A stretch of DNA of 6,918 bases. Origin: Phenylobacterium sp. (GTDB lineage: Bacteria > Pseudomonadota > Alphaproteobacteria > Caulobacterales > Caulobacteraceae). The notes beneath the pieces are model-generated. The model was given only the letters and a program-made list of their open reading frames with translations. It was not told where the DNA came from and ran no database searches. The position numbers and the translations under genes are program-made. The first letter of the stretch is position 1. Each line of letters starts with the position of its first letter. The stretch is from contig JANXXA010000313.1 in assembly GCA_025350885.1 (NCBI GenBank), positions 1 through 6,918 of the forward strand, written 5' to 3'. Positions 1-5,763 of the stretch are shown here, one piece after another.

Positions 1-1
1 G

Positions 2-58
2 GGCGAACTGCACGCCGCGACCGCCAGCGGCGAACTGCGGGCGGTCGCGGCGCCGTGA
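2..58 (+). CDS. C-terminal end of an unidentified protein (cut by window edge)
   Basis: The frame ends in TGA at 56-58 and reads GELHAATASGELRAVAAP before the stop. Apart from GAA, every sense codon ends in G or C, which is the coding signature of the other genes here. Only 18 residues are visible, so no family can be named. It converges on the serine hydrolase gene, whose stop codon lies 7 bp away on the other strand. No terminator hairpin fits in that gap. The call rests on codon pattern and position alone. Confidence 0.55.
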   Translation, partial: GELHAATASGELRAVAAP

Positions 59-65
59 GCAGGGG

Positions 66-1319
66 TTACTTCGCCCGGTCGGTCAGGGCCGCATAGACCG
101 CCCGGGGACTGACCTCGCGAACGTTGGGTGTGCCCCCGCCCGGCACACTGCCGCTGATATTCTGGATCATGCCCACGAAGATCAGGTCGTTGGTCGGGTC
201 GATCCAGAACCAGGTCCCGAAGGCGCCGCCCCAATAGAAGGTGTCCTTGCCCTGCGGCGTGGGAACCCTGGCCGGGTCCTCGATCACCGCGAAGTCCAGG
301 CCGAAGCCCAGGCCCGGCTGGTCGGGTCCATAGAGATCGACCATCACGCCCGGGCGCAGCACCGAGCGGCGCATCAGCCGCACGGTCTCGGCCTTGAGAT
401 AGCGGCGACCGCCCGACTGGCCGCCATTCCCTACCATCTGGCAGAACCGCCAGTAGTCCTCGGCGGTCGAGGTCAGCCCGCCGGACCCGGAGAGGAAGGT
501 GGGTTGCTTCGTCGGGTCGCCCTGCACGGGCGCGGTGACGATTTTACCGTCCTTGTAGGTGTTGATCCGGGCGATCCGGCTGGCCTTCGCCGCCGGCTGC
601 CAAAAGCCGGTATCGACCATCCCCAGCGGGGCAAACAGGTGCTGCGCCATGAACACGTCCAGCGGCTGGCCCGAGAGTTTCTGCACCAGATAGCCCTGGA
701 TATCGACGGCGGGGCCATAGGCCCAGTCGGTCCCTGGCTGGCTGGCCAGCGGCAGCTTCGCCAGTTTGTCGATCATCCCCTGCAGGTCGCCGTCGCGAAA
801 GTTCAGCCCGGCATAGTCGGCGCTCACCCCGAAGCCTGCGGTATGGCTCATGATCTGGGCCATGGTCTGCGGCGTCCGCGGCTCCGCCGTCGCCCCGTTC
901 AGCCCCCTGACGCGCAGGCCCTTGAACTCGGGGATGTTCGCGTCGAGCCGGTCGCTGAGCTTCCACTTTCCCTGTTCCCACAGCATCATCATCGCCACGC
1001 CGATGGTCGGCTTGGTCATCGAGGCGATGCGAAAGATGGTGTCCTTCTGCATCGCCGCGCCGGTGTCGAGGTCGCGTCTGCCGTAGGCGTCGAAGTGGAC
1101 GACCTTGCCGTGCCGGGCGACCAGCGTGGTCACCCCCGCCAGCTTCTGCGCGTCCACCAGCCCGTGCATCGCCGCATCGAGCCCGGCCAGTCCGGCGCTG
1201 GAGAGCCCGACGCCCTCCGGCGCCGTCAGGGCGATGGCCGATCGCGCCTCTCGGCCCAGGAACGCGCCGCCGGCCAGCGCGGCGCCGCCGGCCAACAGGT
1301 GTCTGCGGTGAAAATCCAT
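66..1319 (-). CDS. Tat-exported serine hydrolase, class C beta-lactamase fold
   Basis: This 417-residue protein belongs to the beta-lactamase/esterase (PF00144-type) serine hydrolases. The N-terminus has a twin-arginine signal: R5-R6 followed by HLLAGG and a small hydrophobic stretch to about residue 21, implying export of a folded enzyme. The catalytic S-x-x-K motif is S100-M-T-K103, inside IASMTKPTIG. A conserved HTAGFG follows at 159-164. The second-motif tyrosine is probably Y201 (DWAYGPAVD), with P203 in place of the asparagine of true class C enzymes. A WGG triplet at 363-365 stands where the KTG/HxG motif is expected. These substitutions suit an esterase, peptidase or lactone hydrolase better than a drug-resistance beta-lactamase; the substrate is unknown. 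ATG at 1319 is preceded by AGAGGGGGAG, a good ribosome binding site. The gene lies 32 bp downstream of the cytochrome gene and is probably cotranscribed with it. Confidence 0.93.
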   Translation of the reverse strand: MDFHRRHLLAGGAALAGGAFLGREARSAIALTAPEGVGLSSAGLAGLDAAMHGLVDAQKLAGVTTLVARHGKVVHFDAYGRRDLDTGAAMQKDTIFRIASMTKPTIGVAMMMLWEQGKWKLSDRLDANIPEFKGLRVRGLNGATAEPRTPQTMAQIMSHTAGFGVSADYAGLNFRDGDLQGMIDKLAKLPLASQPGTDWAYGPAVDIQGYLVQKLSGQPLDVFMAQHLFAPLGMVDTGFWQPAAKASRIARINTYKDGKIVTAPVQGDPTKQPTFLSGSGGLTSTAEDYWRFCQMVGNGGQSGGRRYLKAETVRLMRRSVLRPGVMVDLYGPDQPGLGFGLDFAVIEDPARVPTPQGKDTFYWGGAFGTWFWIDPTNDLIFVGMIQNISGSVPGGGTPNVREVSPRAVYAALTDRAK

Positions 1320-1351
1320 GGTGTCTCCCCCTCTAATATCCGGACCCTAGC

Positions 1352-1900
1352 CTACTTCTGCGGCTTGCCCGCCGCTTTCAGGTCCTTGTCGATGTCGTGC
1401 CGGTAGAGGCTGTCCTTCGGCCGGGGGATATAGCGCCCGTGGCACTGGAAACAGGCGTCGTACATGGCGCTGCCGGCATCATTGGTCTTGTCGTGGTTGT
1501 GCGCCGCAGCCGCCGCCATCCCGGCGACGCCGGCGGCGTTCAGCGCCAGGGCATAGGTCCGCCAGGGCCCGTTCGGATCGCGCGCGCGGCCGTCCATCAG
1601 CAAGAGGTTCCCCGCCTCGGCGATCTGGGCGGCGGTGGCGATATTGATGTTCCAGTCGGCCTGGGCGGTGGGCACCCGGTCGTTGGCGCCCTTCTCGTCG
1701 TCAACCTCGCCGGAATGGGCCCAATAGGTCTCCGCCGCCGGATTGATGATGTGGCGCATCACATCCTTCACCGACAGCAGCGTCGGCGCCGACGCGGCGG
1801 ACGCGGGCTTCGCCGGCGCTGGTGTCTGGGCGAACGCCGGCAGGGCGCAGACGACGGTGGCGGTGAAGATCGCGGGCAGGGCGAGGGTCAGGCGGCGCAT
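1352..1900 (-). CDS. Exported c-type cytochrome, class II-like (single C-terminal CxxCH)
   Basis: This 182-residue protein has a Sec signal of about 24 residues ending ALPAFA, then an Ala/Pro-rich linker to about residue 40. One haem-binding motif, C150-F-Q-C-H154, lies near the C-terminus and is followed by GRYIPRP. A C-terminal CxxCH with a possible axial ligand near the start of the mature chain (M48, in VKDVMRH) is the arrangement of cytochrome c'/c-556 (class II) four-helix proteins. That assignment is an inference. The protein should be periplasmic and carry one covalent haem for electron transfer or gas binding. ATG at 1900 is chosen because the signal peptide begins there and GGAGG lies 5 nt upstream. 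That GGAGG can pair with a CCTCC just before it (separate entry). It is probably the first gene of a two-gene unit with the serine hydrolase; I see no functional link between the two. Confidence 0.85.
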   Translation of the reverse strand: MRRLTLALPAIFTATVVCALPAFAQTPAPAKPASAASAPTLLSVKDVMRHIINPAAETYWAHSGEVDDEKGANDRVPTAQADWNINIATAAQIAEAGNLLLMDGRARDPNGPWRTYALALNAAGVAGMAAAAAHNHDKTNDAGSAMYDACFQCHGRYIPRPKDSLYRHDIDKDLKAAGKPQK

Positions 1901-1905
1901 GGCGT

Positions 1906-1921
1906 CCTCCGGTGTTGGAGG
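1906..1921 (-). promoter_or_regulatory. Hairpin covering the ribosome binding site of the cytochrome gene
   Basis: In the minus-strand message the sequence is CCUCC, a six-base loop AACACC, then GGAGG, which is the ribosome binding site of the cytochrome gene. The five-pair stem can be extended by three more pairs (GCG with CGC) if one A bulges out. If it forms, it hides the site and could make translation temperature- or factor-dependent. Short complementary runs are common in such GC-rich DNA, so function is only a possibility. Confidence 0.35.
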
Positions 1922-1951
1922 CGCAACTTAACCTTCGTCGCCGGCGGCGGA

Positions 1952-1977
1952 ACCCCTTCCCGTGTCCGGGAAGGGGT
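1952..1977 (-). terminator. Perfect 11-bp hairpin after the RcnB-like gene
   Basis: ACCCCTTCCCG at 1952-1962 and CGGGAAGGGGT at 1967-1977 are exact reverse complements around a four-base loop. The structure begins 9 bp past the stop codon of the RcnB-like gene and lies before the cytochrome gene on the same strand. It is therefore placed to end the RcnB-like transcript or protect its 3' end. No T run follows on the minus strand, so it is not a classical intrinsic terminator. It may instead be one copy of a dispersed intergenic palindrome. Confidence 0.6.
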
Positions 1978-1985
1978 CGCTCGCG

Positions 1986-2561
1986 CTAATAGCCGTGCAG
2001 CAGGATGTCGGCGATCAGGCCGTTGGCCGCGGACATCAGCACGAAGTTGTTGTCGGCGTAGATCCAGCGATAGCCGCGGGGCGGGGCGCGCAGGCCGTAG
2101 TAGCCCCAGTCCTGCACGTAATAGTTGCGGTAGTTCGAAGGCACATAGCCGCCACGGCGCCAGCCGTAGTGGGCGATCGGCCGATAGCCGTAGCCCGGCG
2201 CATACCAATAGCCCTGGCGGGCCCCACGAAACTCGCGCCACTCGTCGCGGTCGCGCCAGCTCTCGGGATGCGCCCGATCATAGCGCAGATCGTGGCGGTC
2301 GGCCTTGATCTCGCGGTGATCGCGCTTGAGCTCTCGTCGTTCGCCTGGACCGATCCGGCCGTCGCGTTCCGCGTCTCGCTGGTCGTGGCGCAGTTCGCGG
2401 CGGTCGTCGTGCGACTCGCGCCGGTCGCCATGCCGGTCGCCATGATCCTCGCCATGGCCTTCACCACGGCCTTCGCCATGCCGGCCGCCCGGGTCGGCGT
2501 AGGCGGAAAGCGGCGCGGCGACGGCCAGCAGGCCGGCTGCGGCATAGAGCAGATGTTTCAT
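1986..2561 (-). CDS. RcnB-family exported protein with His/Asp/Arg-rich middle
   Basis: The product is 191 residues. A Sec signal ([10 protein letters not shown]... to AYA at 20-22) is followed by a highly charged stretch, about 24-110, full of HGE, HGD, DRR and DHR units. The C-terminal domain, about 150-188, has the RcnB signature: [13 protein letters not shown] at about 154-166, then a short beta stretch ending in GLIADIL. RcnB of E. coli is a periplasmic protein that influences nickel/cobalt export. Alphaproteobacterial relatives are common and mostly uncharacterised, so a metal role here is inferred from family and histidine content. An ATG three codons upstream (2570) directly abuts GAGG, whereas the ATG at 2561 has GAGG 9 nt before it and starts the signal peptide, so I prefer 2561. 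No RcnA-like exporter lies nearby. Upstream direct repeats (separate entry) suggest control by a response regulator. Confidence 0.85.
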   Translation of the reverse strand: MKHLLYAAAGLLAVAAPLSAYADPGGRHGEGRGEGHGEDHGDRHGDRRESHDDRRELRHDQRDAERDGRIGPGERRELKRDHREIKADRHDLRYDRAHPESWRDRDEWREFRGARQGYWYAPGYGYRPIAHYGWRRGGYVPSNYRNYYVQDWGYYGLRAPPRGYRWIYADNNFVLMSAANGLIADILLHGY

Positions 2562-2613
2562 AGGCGTCATCCTCGGCTGTCAGTCCCCGACCCCCGCACT
2601 TCGCGCGGCGGGC

Positions 2614-2653
2614 CTGAACCCAGGCTGAACCCCCTGGTCCGGCGAAGGTTCAG
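2614..2653 (-). promoter_or_regulatory. Direct repeats with 11-bp period plus inverted copy, upstream of RcnB-like gene
   Basis: On the minus strand GGTTCAG occurs at 2625-2631 and again at 2614-2620, exactly 11 bp apart. A third copy lies in the opposite orientation at 2647-2653. The pair sits about 53-70 bp before the start codon. Two hexamer-like direct repeats one helical turn apart are the usual site for OmpR/PhoB-type response regulators. No regulator gene is in the window, so the regulator is unknown. Confidence 0.45.
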
Positions 2654-2779
2654 GCTCCGCTGCCGGCCTGATGGGCTTCGCCGCTTAGGATCGCGCTACC
2701 AGCGGCGGACCCGGAGCTGTCCCGAACCCTGGTCAGGGCCCTCAGCGCACGCCCGACACCCTTGCGCCTGAGACCGCCG

Positions 2780-2799
2780 CCATACATTGCGATGTATGG
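2780..2799. promoter_or_regulatory. 8-bp-arm palindrome, candidate operator
   Basis: CCATACAT and ATGTATGG flank a four-base centre (TGCG), giving a perfect two-fold symmetric site. Its A+T-rich arms stand out from the GC-rich surroundings. It lies about 40-57 bp upstream of the possible starts of the small plus-strand gene, where a dimeric repressor could sit. No repressor gene is present nearby. The stretch 2655-2779 between this and the RcnB-side repeats shows no supportable gene. Confidence 0.4.
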
Positions 2800-2856
2800 G
2801 GACAAGAGCGGCGACGCGGGTGCCCCTCAAACGCCGAAGTGGTAGCTCGTAGGACT

Positions 2857-3153
2857 ATGACTGGACCGACCCTCGACGAACTTCGCGCCCTTGATGACGA
2901 GCTAGCGTCTGAGGGCTTTGCGGTGCGCCAACGCCCAAAGAAGGCTGCGTATCTATGGGCCACGAGGTCGGGTGGTGGCCTGATGGACTCGCTCGCTTTG
3001 TGGCACTGGTTCGACACGGCCTATGCTGAGCTTCACCCTTCAGTAAATTTCGCGGACCCGCCGTTCGCGCTCATTTGCGTATCGGCCAACGGCGTCGCGT
3101 ACACAGTGTTCGACTCAGTCGAGCGCTCCGACCGCCGATCAGATAGTCGATAG
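2857..3153 (+). CDS. Small hypothetical protein, unrecognised
   Basis: This frame gives 98 residues from ATG at 2857 (MTGPTLDELRALDD...), or 104 from GTG at 2839. Neither start has a well-spaced ribosome binding site; AGGA lies only 2 nt before the ATG. The protein looks soluble and mixed alpha/beta. It has an acidic helix at the start (about 5-18), a Trp-containing middle (YLWATRSGGG, LALWHWFD at about 33-54), a hydrophobic strand (FALICVS at about 75-81), and a charged tail rich in Ser, Arg and Asp. There is no signal peptide, membrane segment or known catalytic motif. G+C is near 57%, below that of neighbouring genes, and the last 15 bases overlap the opposing frame at 3139. It may be an accessory or recently acquired gene. 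I do not recognise the family. Confidence 0.5.
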   Translation: MTGPTLDELRALDDELASEGFAVRQRPKKAAYLWATRSGGGLMDSLALWHWFDTAYAELHPSVNFADPPFALICVSANGVAYTVFDSVERSDRRSDSR

Positions 3154-3447
3154 CGTGTCGAAAAGGGAGATCGTTACGCGTTCCTTCAGGCGCTCTAAAG
3201 CGAACGCCATCGGAACGGGATTGCGAAACACCAAGTGGCTTTCGGCCAACGACAACGTCTCAAGCCCCATGTACTGGGCCAAGGTCGGCAGGTGCTGCGA
3301 AATCAGATCCAAGCTGGCTGAATGACGCCAGCTGAAGGAGACCGACAAGATCGGAAGGGTCAGGAAAGGGCTCGTCCATCGCTGCCTAACGGAGCCATAA
3401 CCATCGGCGTCAGCCAGGATCGACTCATTTGTAGTGAGGCCCAGTTT
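3139..3447 (-). pseudogene. Hypothetical reading frame, probably missing its 5' end
   Basis: An open frame runs from just after an in-frame TAG (3448-3450) to TGA at 3139-3141, 102 sense codons. It contains no in-frame ATG or GTG near the front. The only ordinary start is TTG at 3348 (69 residues), without a clear ribosome binding site. The part before that TTG still reads like protein (NESILADADGYGSVRQRW), which suggests a longer gene that lost its beginning. The remainder is amphipathic with many leucines (LISQHLPTLAQYMGLETLSL), then FRNPVPMAFALERLKERV, and ends SLFDTLSTI. I do not recognise a family. G+C is about 55%. It converges on and overlaps the small plus-strand gene by 15 bp. A short real gene using TTG is the alternative. 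Confidence 0.33.
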
Positions 3448-3542
3448 CTAGACGTTTTTGTTTTGTTCCGCAATCGTAGCCTACCTCCCCGGATAGGGGC
3501 CCGCCCGCGTTCCTCACCCCTCAGGCCGATAGCGTGGCCGCT

Positions 3543-4004
3543 CTACGGCTTGGGCGCGCTGTAGAGCTCGATGGCGTTGCCCTCGGGGTCGCGGATGAAA
3601 TAGGCCACGCCGGCGATCACCTCGCGGGTCTCGACCCCTTGGGTCTTCAGCCAGTCGGCCAGCCCCTTGGCGTCGGGCACGGCCAGGATGATCCGGCCAA
3701 AGCCGTTCGGGCCCGCCGGCCGCTGTGGCGCCGCCAGCAGGGCGATGATCGCGGCGCCCGGGCCGTCGCCCAGGCCCATGATGTACTCAAACGGCTTGCC
3801 TTCGCGCTTATAGGTGTTGGCCACCGTCATGCCGAGCTTGGCCATGTACCAGGTCTTCTGGCCCTCCAGGTCCAGGACGTTCAGCCCCGGCCCGGCGACG
3901 TGGGCGGGTTTCAGGCCGACGGGCGGCCCCTCGGCCCGCGCCGCTCCGGCGAGTGTCGCCCCGGCCAGGGCCATCGCCAGAATCGCAGCCCTCAAGGTCT
4001 TCAT
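3543..4004 (-). CDS. Exported VOC/glyoxalase-fold protein
   Basis: This 153-residue protein has a Sec signal (MKTLRAAILAMALAGATLAG to ARA at 22-24). A single vicinal-oxygen-chelate domain follows, about 38-150. Family landmarks are GLNVLDLEGQKTWYMAKLGM (40-59, first beta-alpha unit), FGRIILAVPD (102-111), and the closing IRDPEGNAIELYS (137-149). E146 matches the usual C-terminal metal ligand. The position normally holding the first His aligns to G38, and the His of the H-I-A-F strand is replaced by R104. The normal metal site is therefore probably incomplete, and a binding or resistance-like role is as likely as a metal-dependent lyase. Being exported is uncommon for the family. ATG at 4002-4004 has AGAGGGG 8 nt upstream. 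The 194 bp after it (3349-3542) holds no other supportable gene. The next gene upstream lies 77 bp away on the same strand. Confidence 0.9.
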   Translation of the reverse strand: MKTLRAAILAMALAGATLAGAARAEGPPVGLKPAHVAGPGLNVLDLEGQKTWYMAKLGMTVANTYKREGKPFEYIMGLGDGPGAAIIALLAAPQRPAGPNGFGRIILAVPDAKGLADWLKTQGVETREVIAGVAYFIRDPEGNAIELYSAPKP

Positions 4005-4081
4005 GGTCGTTTCCCCTCTGTTTTCGATACGGCCATCCTGGCCGGTTCGCCGACGCTGGCAAGGGCCGGCCGCGGTCGGGC

Positions 4082-4276
4082 TCAGTTGTCCGGGCCCGGC
4101 TCGCGGTCGGCCATGATGTGTTCGTAGACGGCGCTGGCCATGCCGCGCACCGTCCGCGCCGCCGTGGTCAGCGCCGCGTCGCCGACCAGGCTCGCGCCCT
4201 GCGCCGCCAGCTGGTCCAGCTCGTCGGCCACCGCCGAAAGCTTCTGGTAGACCGCAATGTCGCTGACCTCGCCCAT
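4082..4276 (-). CDS. Small hypothetical helical protein (64 residues)
   Basis: From ATG at 4276 the product is MGEVSDIAVYQKLSAVADEL and so on, 64 residues. An upstream TTG at 4312 would add 12 residues, but AGGGG sits 8 nt before the ATG, which fixes the start. The sequence looks all-helical: an amphipathic helix at about 6-27 (YQKLSAVADELDQLAAQ) and another at about 34-55 (ALTTAARTVRGMASAVYEHI), then a short acidic, proline-containing tail. There is no signal, cysteine or membrane segment, so it is probably a small cytosolic helical hairpin protein. It is divergent from the membrane protein gene across a 152-bp gap. I do not recognise a named family. Confidence 0.7.
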   Translation of the reverse strand: MGEVSDIAVYQKLSAVADELDQLAAQGASLVGDAALTTAARTVRGMASAVYEHIMADREPGPDN

Positions 4277-4428
4277 CCCGGTCACCCCTACAGCCCCGCG
4301 CGCCCTTGGCAAATGCCCGCCTCGCGCCGCGCCGAGGCTTCAGCCGCGGCTAACCAAGAAAGTTCACGGCGACTTGACGGCCGGGACCCTAAGACGGTCA
4401 CCGGTTTTGCTGAGGGGATCGCGCCCAG

Positions 4429-4860
4429 GTGTTCGCCACCGCCCAGTTGAGGATGCTGCGTCTGACGGCCACGCTCGGGGTGCTGGCCGGGGCGATGGCG
4501 CTGGTTGCGCCGCTGGCGATCCCCGGGACCCTGTTCCCCGACGCCGTGGTGGTCGATGTCGTGGTGTTCTACGGAGCGACCGCGGGCGCCTATGCCATCC
4601 TGCCGTTCGTGCGGCGCGGCGACATCGCCATGGTCGCCATGTGGCTGGTGCTGGCGGTCGGTGTGGCGCCCAGCGTCGTCGGCCGCGAGCTCTCGGCCGC
4701 GCACATGTTCGCCCACATGGCCGGGGTGGCGATGGCCGTCCTGCCGATCTACATCGCGCGCCGCCGCCAGGTGGCCCAGGGCGACACCCGTCCCTACCGC
4801 CGCCGCGAGGCCGATACGCTCAGCGCGCCGGCGCCGACGGCAGACCCTGCAGCCAGGTGA
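4429..4860 (+). CDS. Four-helix integral membrane protein, unknown function
   Basis: This 143-residue protein has four hydrophobic segments at about 11-31, 40-61, 65-84 and 90-110. An Arg-rich and Pro-rich tail follows (ARRRQ at about 110-114, RPYRRREAD at 121-129). The positive residues after helix 2 (VRRGD) and after helix 4 suggest both ends are cytoplasmic. No catalytic motif is seen; H92 and H96 in the last helix (SAAHMFAHMAG) are the only histidines and could bind a metal or haem, though this is weak. GTG at 4429 has GAGGGG 11 nt upstream. The alternative ATG at 4453 has GAGG touching it and would shorten the protein by 8 residues. Codon pattern strongly favours this strand over the long open frames opposite. 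The last 41 bp overlap the end of the convergent alpha/beta hydrolase gene. Confidence 0.75.
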   Translation: MFATAQLRMLRLTATLGVLAGAMALVAPLAIPGTLFPDAVVVDVVVFYGATAGAYAILPFVRRGDIAMVAMWLVLAVGVAPSVVGRELSAAHMFAHMAGVAMAVLPIYIARRRQVAQGDTRPYRRREADTLSAPAPTADPAAR

Positions 4861-5731
4861 TCACCGCGGCCTCCAGCGCGATGCGTCTGCCGCTCCAGCC
4901 GTGATCGGTGGCCTCATGCCGTGCGGTGACCCGCTGGCCGCCGTCGTACACGATCGCCTTGACCAGCTTGTCTGAGCCGGGCGCAAAACCATCGTCGGAG
5001 GTCAGCACCAGCAGCGGCTTGTAGACCAGGCCCCTGGCCACGGCGGCGTTGAACGAGAGGCGGGGTGAAAAGCCGATGATCTCGTCGGCCATTTTCTCCG
5101 GTGAGGTTCCGGCCAGGCTCTCCATGTCCGCGGCCATGGCCTTGACCACGATCGGCCGGGCGCCCGGCGTCGCGCCGCGCCCGCCCATATCGGCCGCCGA
5201 GATCATCACCGCCCCGGCCAGCTCGGGGTCCTGCGCCGCCGTCAGCGCCGTCACCCAGCCGCCCATGCTGTGGCCGGCCAGCACCAGCCGTCGCGTGTCG
5301 ATCCCCAGGGCCTGGGCGTTGGCGGGGCTGCGCGCAAAGGCCAGCACCGCTCTGGCGTCGGCCAGGTTGCCCTCGAAGCTGTAGGTCCCCGGGCTGCCCC
5401 AGGAGCCGCGGTAGTTGAACGTCAGCACGTTCCAACCGGCGCGCCGGATCGCCTGGGCCAGGTCCAGGTTCTTCTCGTTGCCGGGCAGGCCATGCGCCAG
5501 CACCACGGTGGGGTGCGGTCCCGCGCCGCCGGCCAGATAGGCGACACCGTTGATCTCCACGCCCCCGCTGGGAATATGCAGCACCTCCATGCGCGGCGGG
5601 TGCGCCTTGTCGGGCGCCGGATCGGTGAAGATCGCCGCCGGGATCTGCGGATGGCCGGAGGGCCTGCCCGCCGCCAGGCCGGGCGCGGAGCCCAGCGCCA
5701 GCAGGGCCGCCAGCAGGATTGCCCGCGTCAT
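4820..5731 (-). CDS. Exported alpha/beta hydrolase
   Basis: This 303-residue protein has a Sec signal (MTRAILLAALLALGSAPGLA, about 1-21) followed by an alpha/beta hydrolase domain. HGLPG at 80-84 provides the oxyanion-hole region and NYRGSWGSPG (106-115) follows. The nucleophile elbow is G153-H-S155-M-G-G158. The acid is probably D246 or D247 (VLTSDDGFAPGSD) and the catalytic histidine H277 (TDHGW), so the triad looks complete. The fold resembles exported esterase/dienelactone-hydrolase or acylaminopeptidase-like enzymes; the substrate cannot be read from the sequence. ATG at 5731 is chosen because the signal begins there and GGGAG lies 7 nt upstream; the open frame extends to 5968 but that part has no signal and is shadow. 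It follows the amidohydrolase gene by 32 bp, so the two are probably one operon. Confidence 0.92.
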   Translation of the reverse strand: MTRAILLAALLALGSAPGLAAGRPSGHPQIPAAIFTDPAPDKAHPPRMEVLHIPSGGVEINGVAYLAGGAGPHPTVVLAHGLPGNEKNLDLAQAIRRAGWNVLTFNYRGSWGSPGTYSFEGNLADARAVLAFARSPANAQALGIDTRRLVLAGHSMGGWVTALTAAQDPELAGAVMISAADMGGRGATPGARPIVVKAMAADMESLAGTSPEKMADEIIGFSPRLSFNAAVARGLVYKPLLVLTSDDGFAPGSDKLVKAIVYDGGQRVTARHEATDHGWSGRRIALEAAVITWLQGLPSAPAR

Positions 5732-5763
5732 GCCGATCTCCCGTCGGCTACCGGTCCCAGGTC

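Noticed and set aside
504..1406. Long plus-strand open frame opposite the serine hydrolase
   Set aside because: It is antisense to a gene with clear motifs and a Tat signal, its translation is Arg/Gly/Pro/His-rich low complexity, and it runs past the start of the real gene. It is a GC-bias shadow.
2690..2745. CCCGAACCCTGGTCAGGGCC resembles one strand of the SRP (4.5S) RNA apex
   Set aside because: The matching GGAAG...GCAGCC strand that defines SRP RNA is absent downstream, and no closing stem is found. A covariance-model search with the bacterial SRP model would settle whether it is a truncated copy.
1962..2771. 269-residue plus-strand frame opposite the RcnB-like gene, with long valine/alanine stretches
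   Set aside because: The hydrophobic appearance comes from reading His/Asp/Arg codons backwards. The opposite strand has a signal peptide, a ribosome binding site and the RcnB C-terminal signature.
2650..2787. 45-codon minus-strand frame (MYGGGLRRKGVGRALRAL...)
   Set aside because: There is no ribosome binding site, its ATG lies inside the palindrome, and frames of this length are expected by chance at this G+C. A protein search with hits would revive it.
4374..4395. TTGACGG followed by CCTAAGAC as a promoter for the membrane protein gene
   Set aside because: Each part resembles the Caulobacter housekeeping consensus, but only 7 bp separate them against the usual 10-14, so the pair is unlikely to work as a promoter.
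4288..4716. 142-residue minus-strand frame opposite the membrane protein
   Set aside because: It is Arg/His/Gln/Gly-rich with no fold-like pattern, and overlaps a plus-strand frame with four clean hydrophobic segments and high G/C at third positions.
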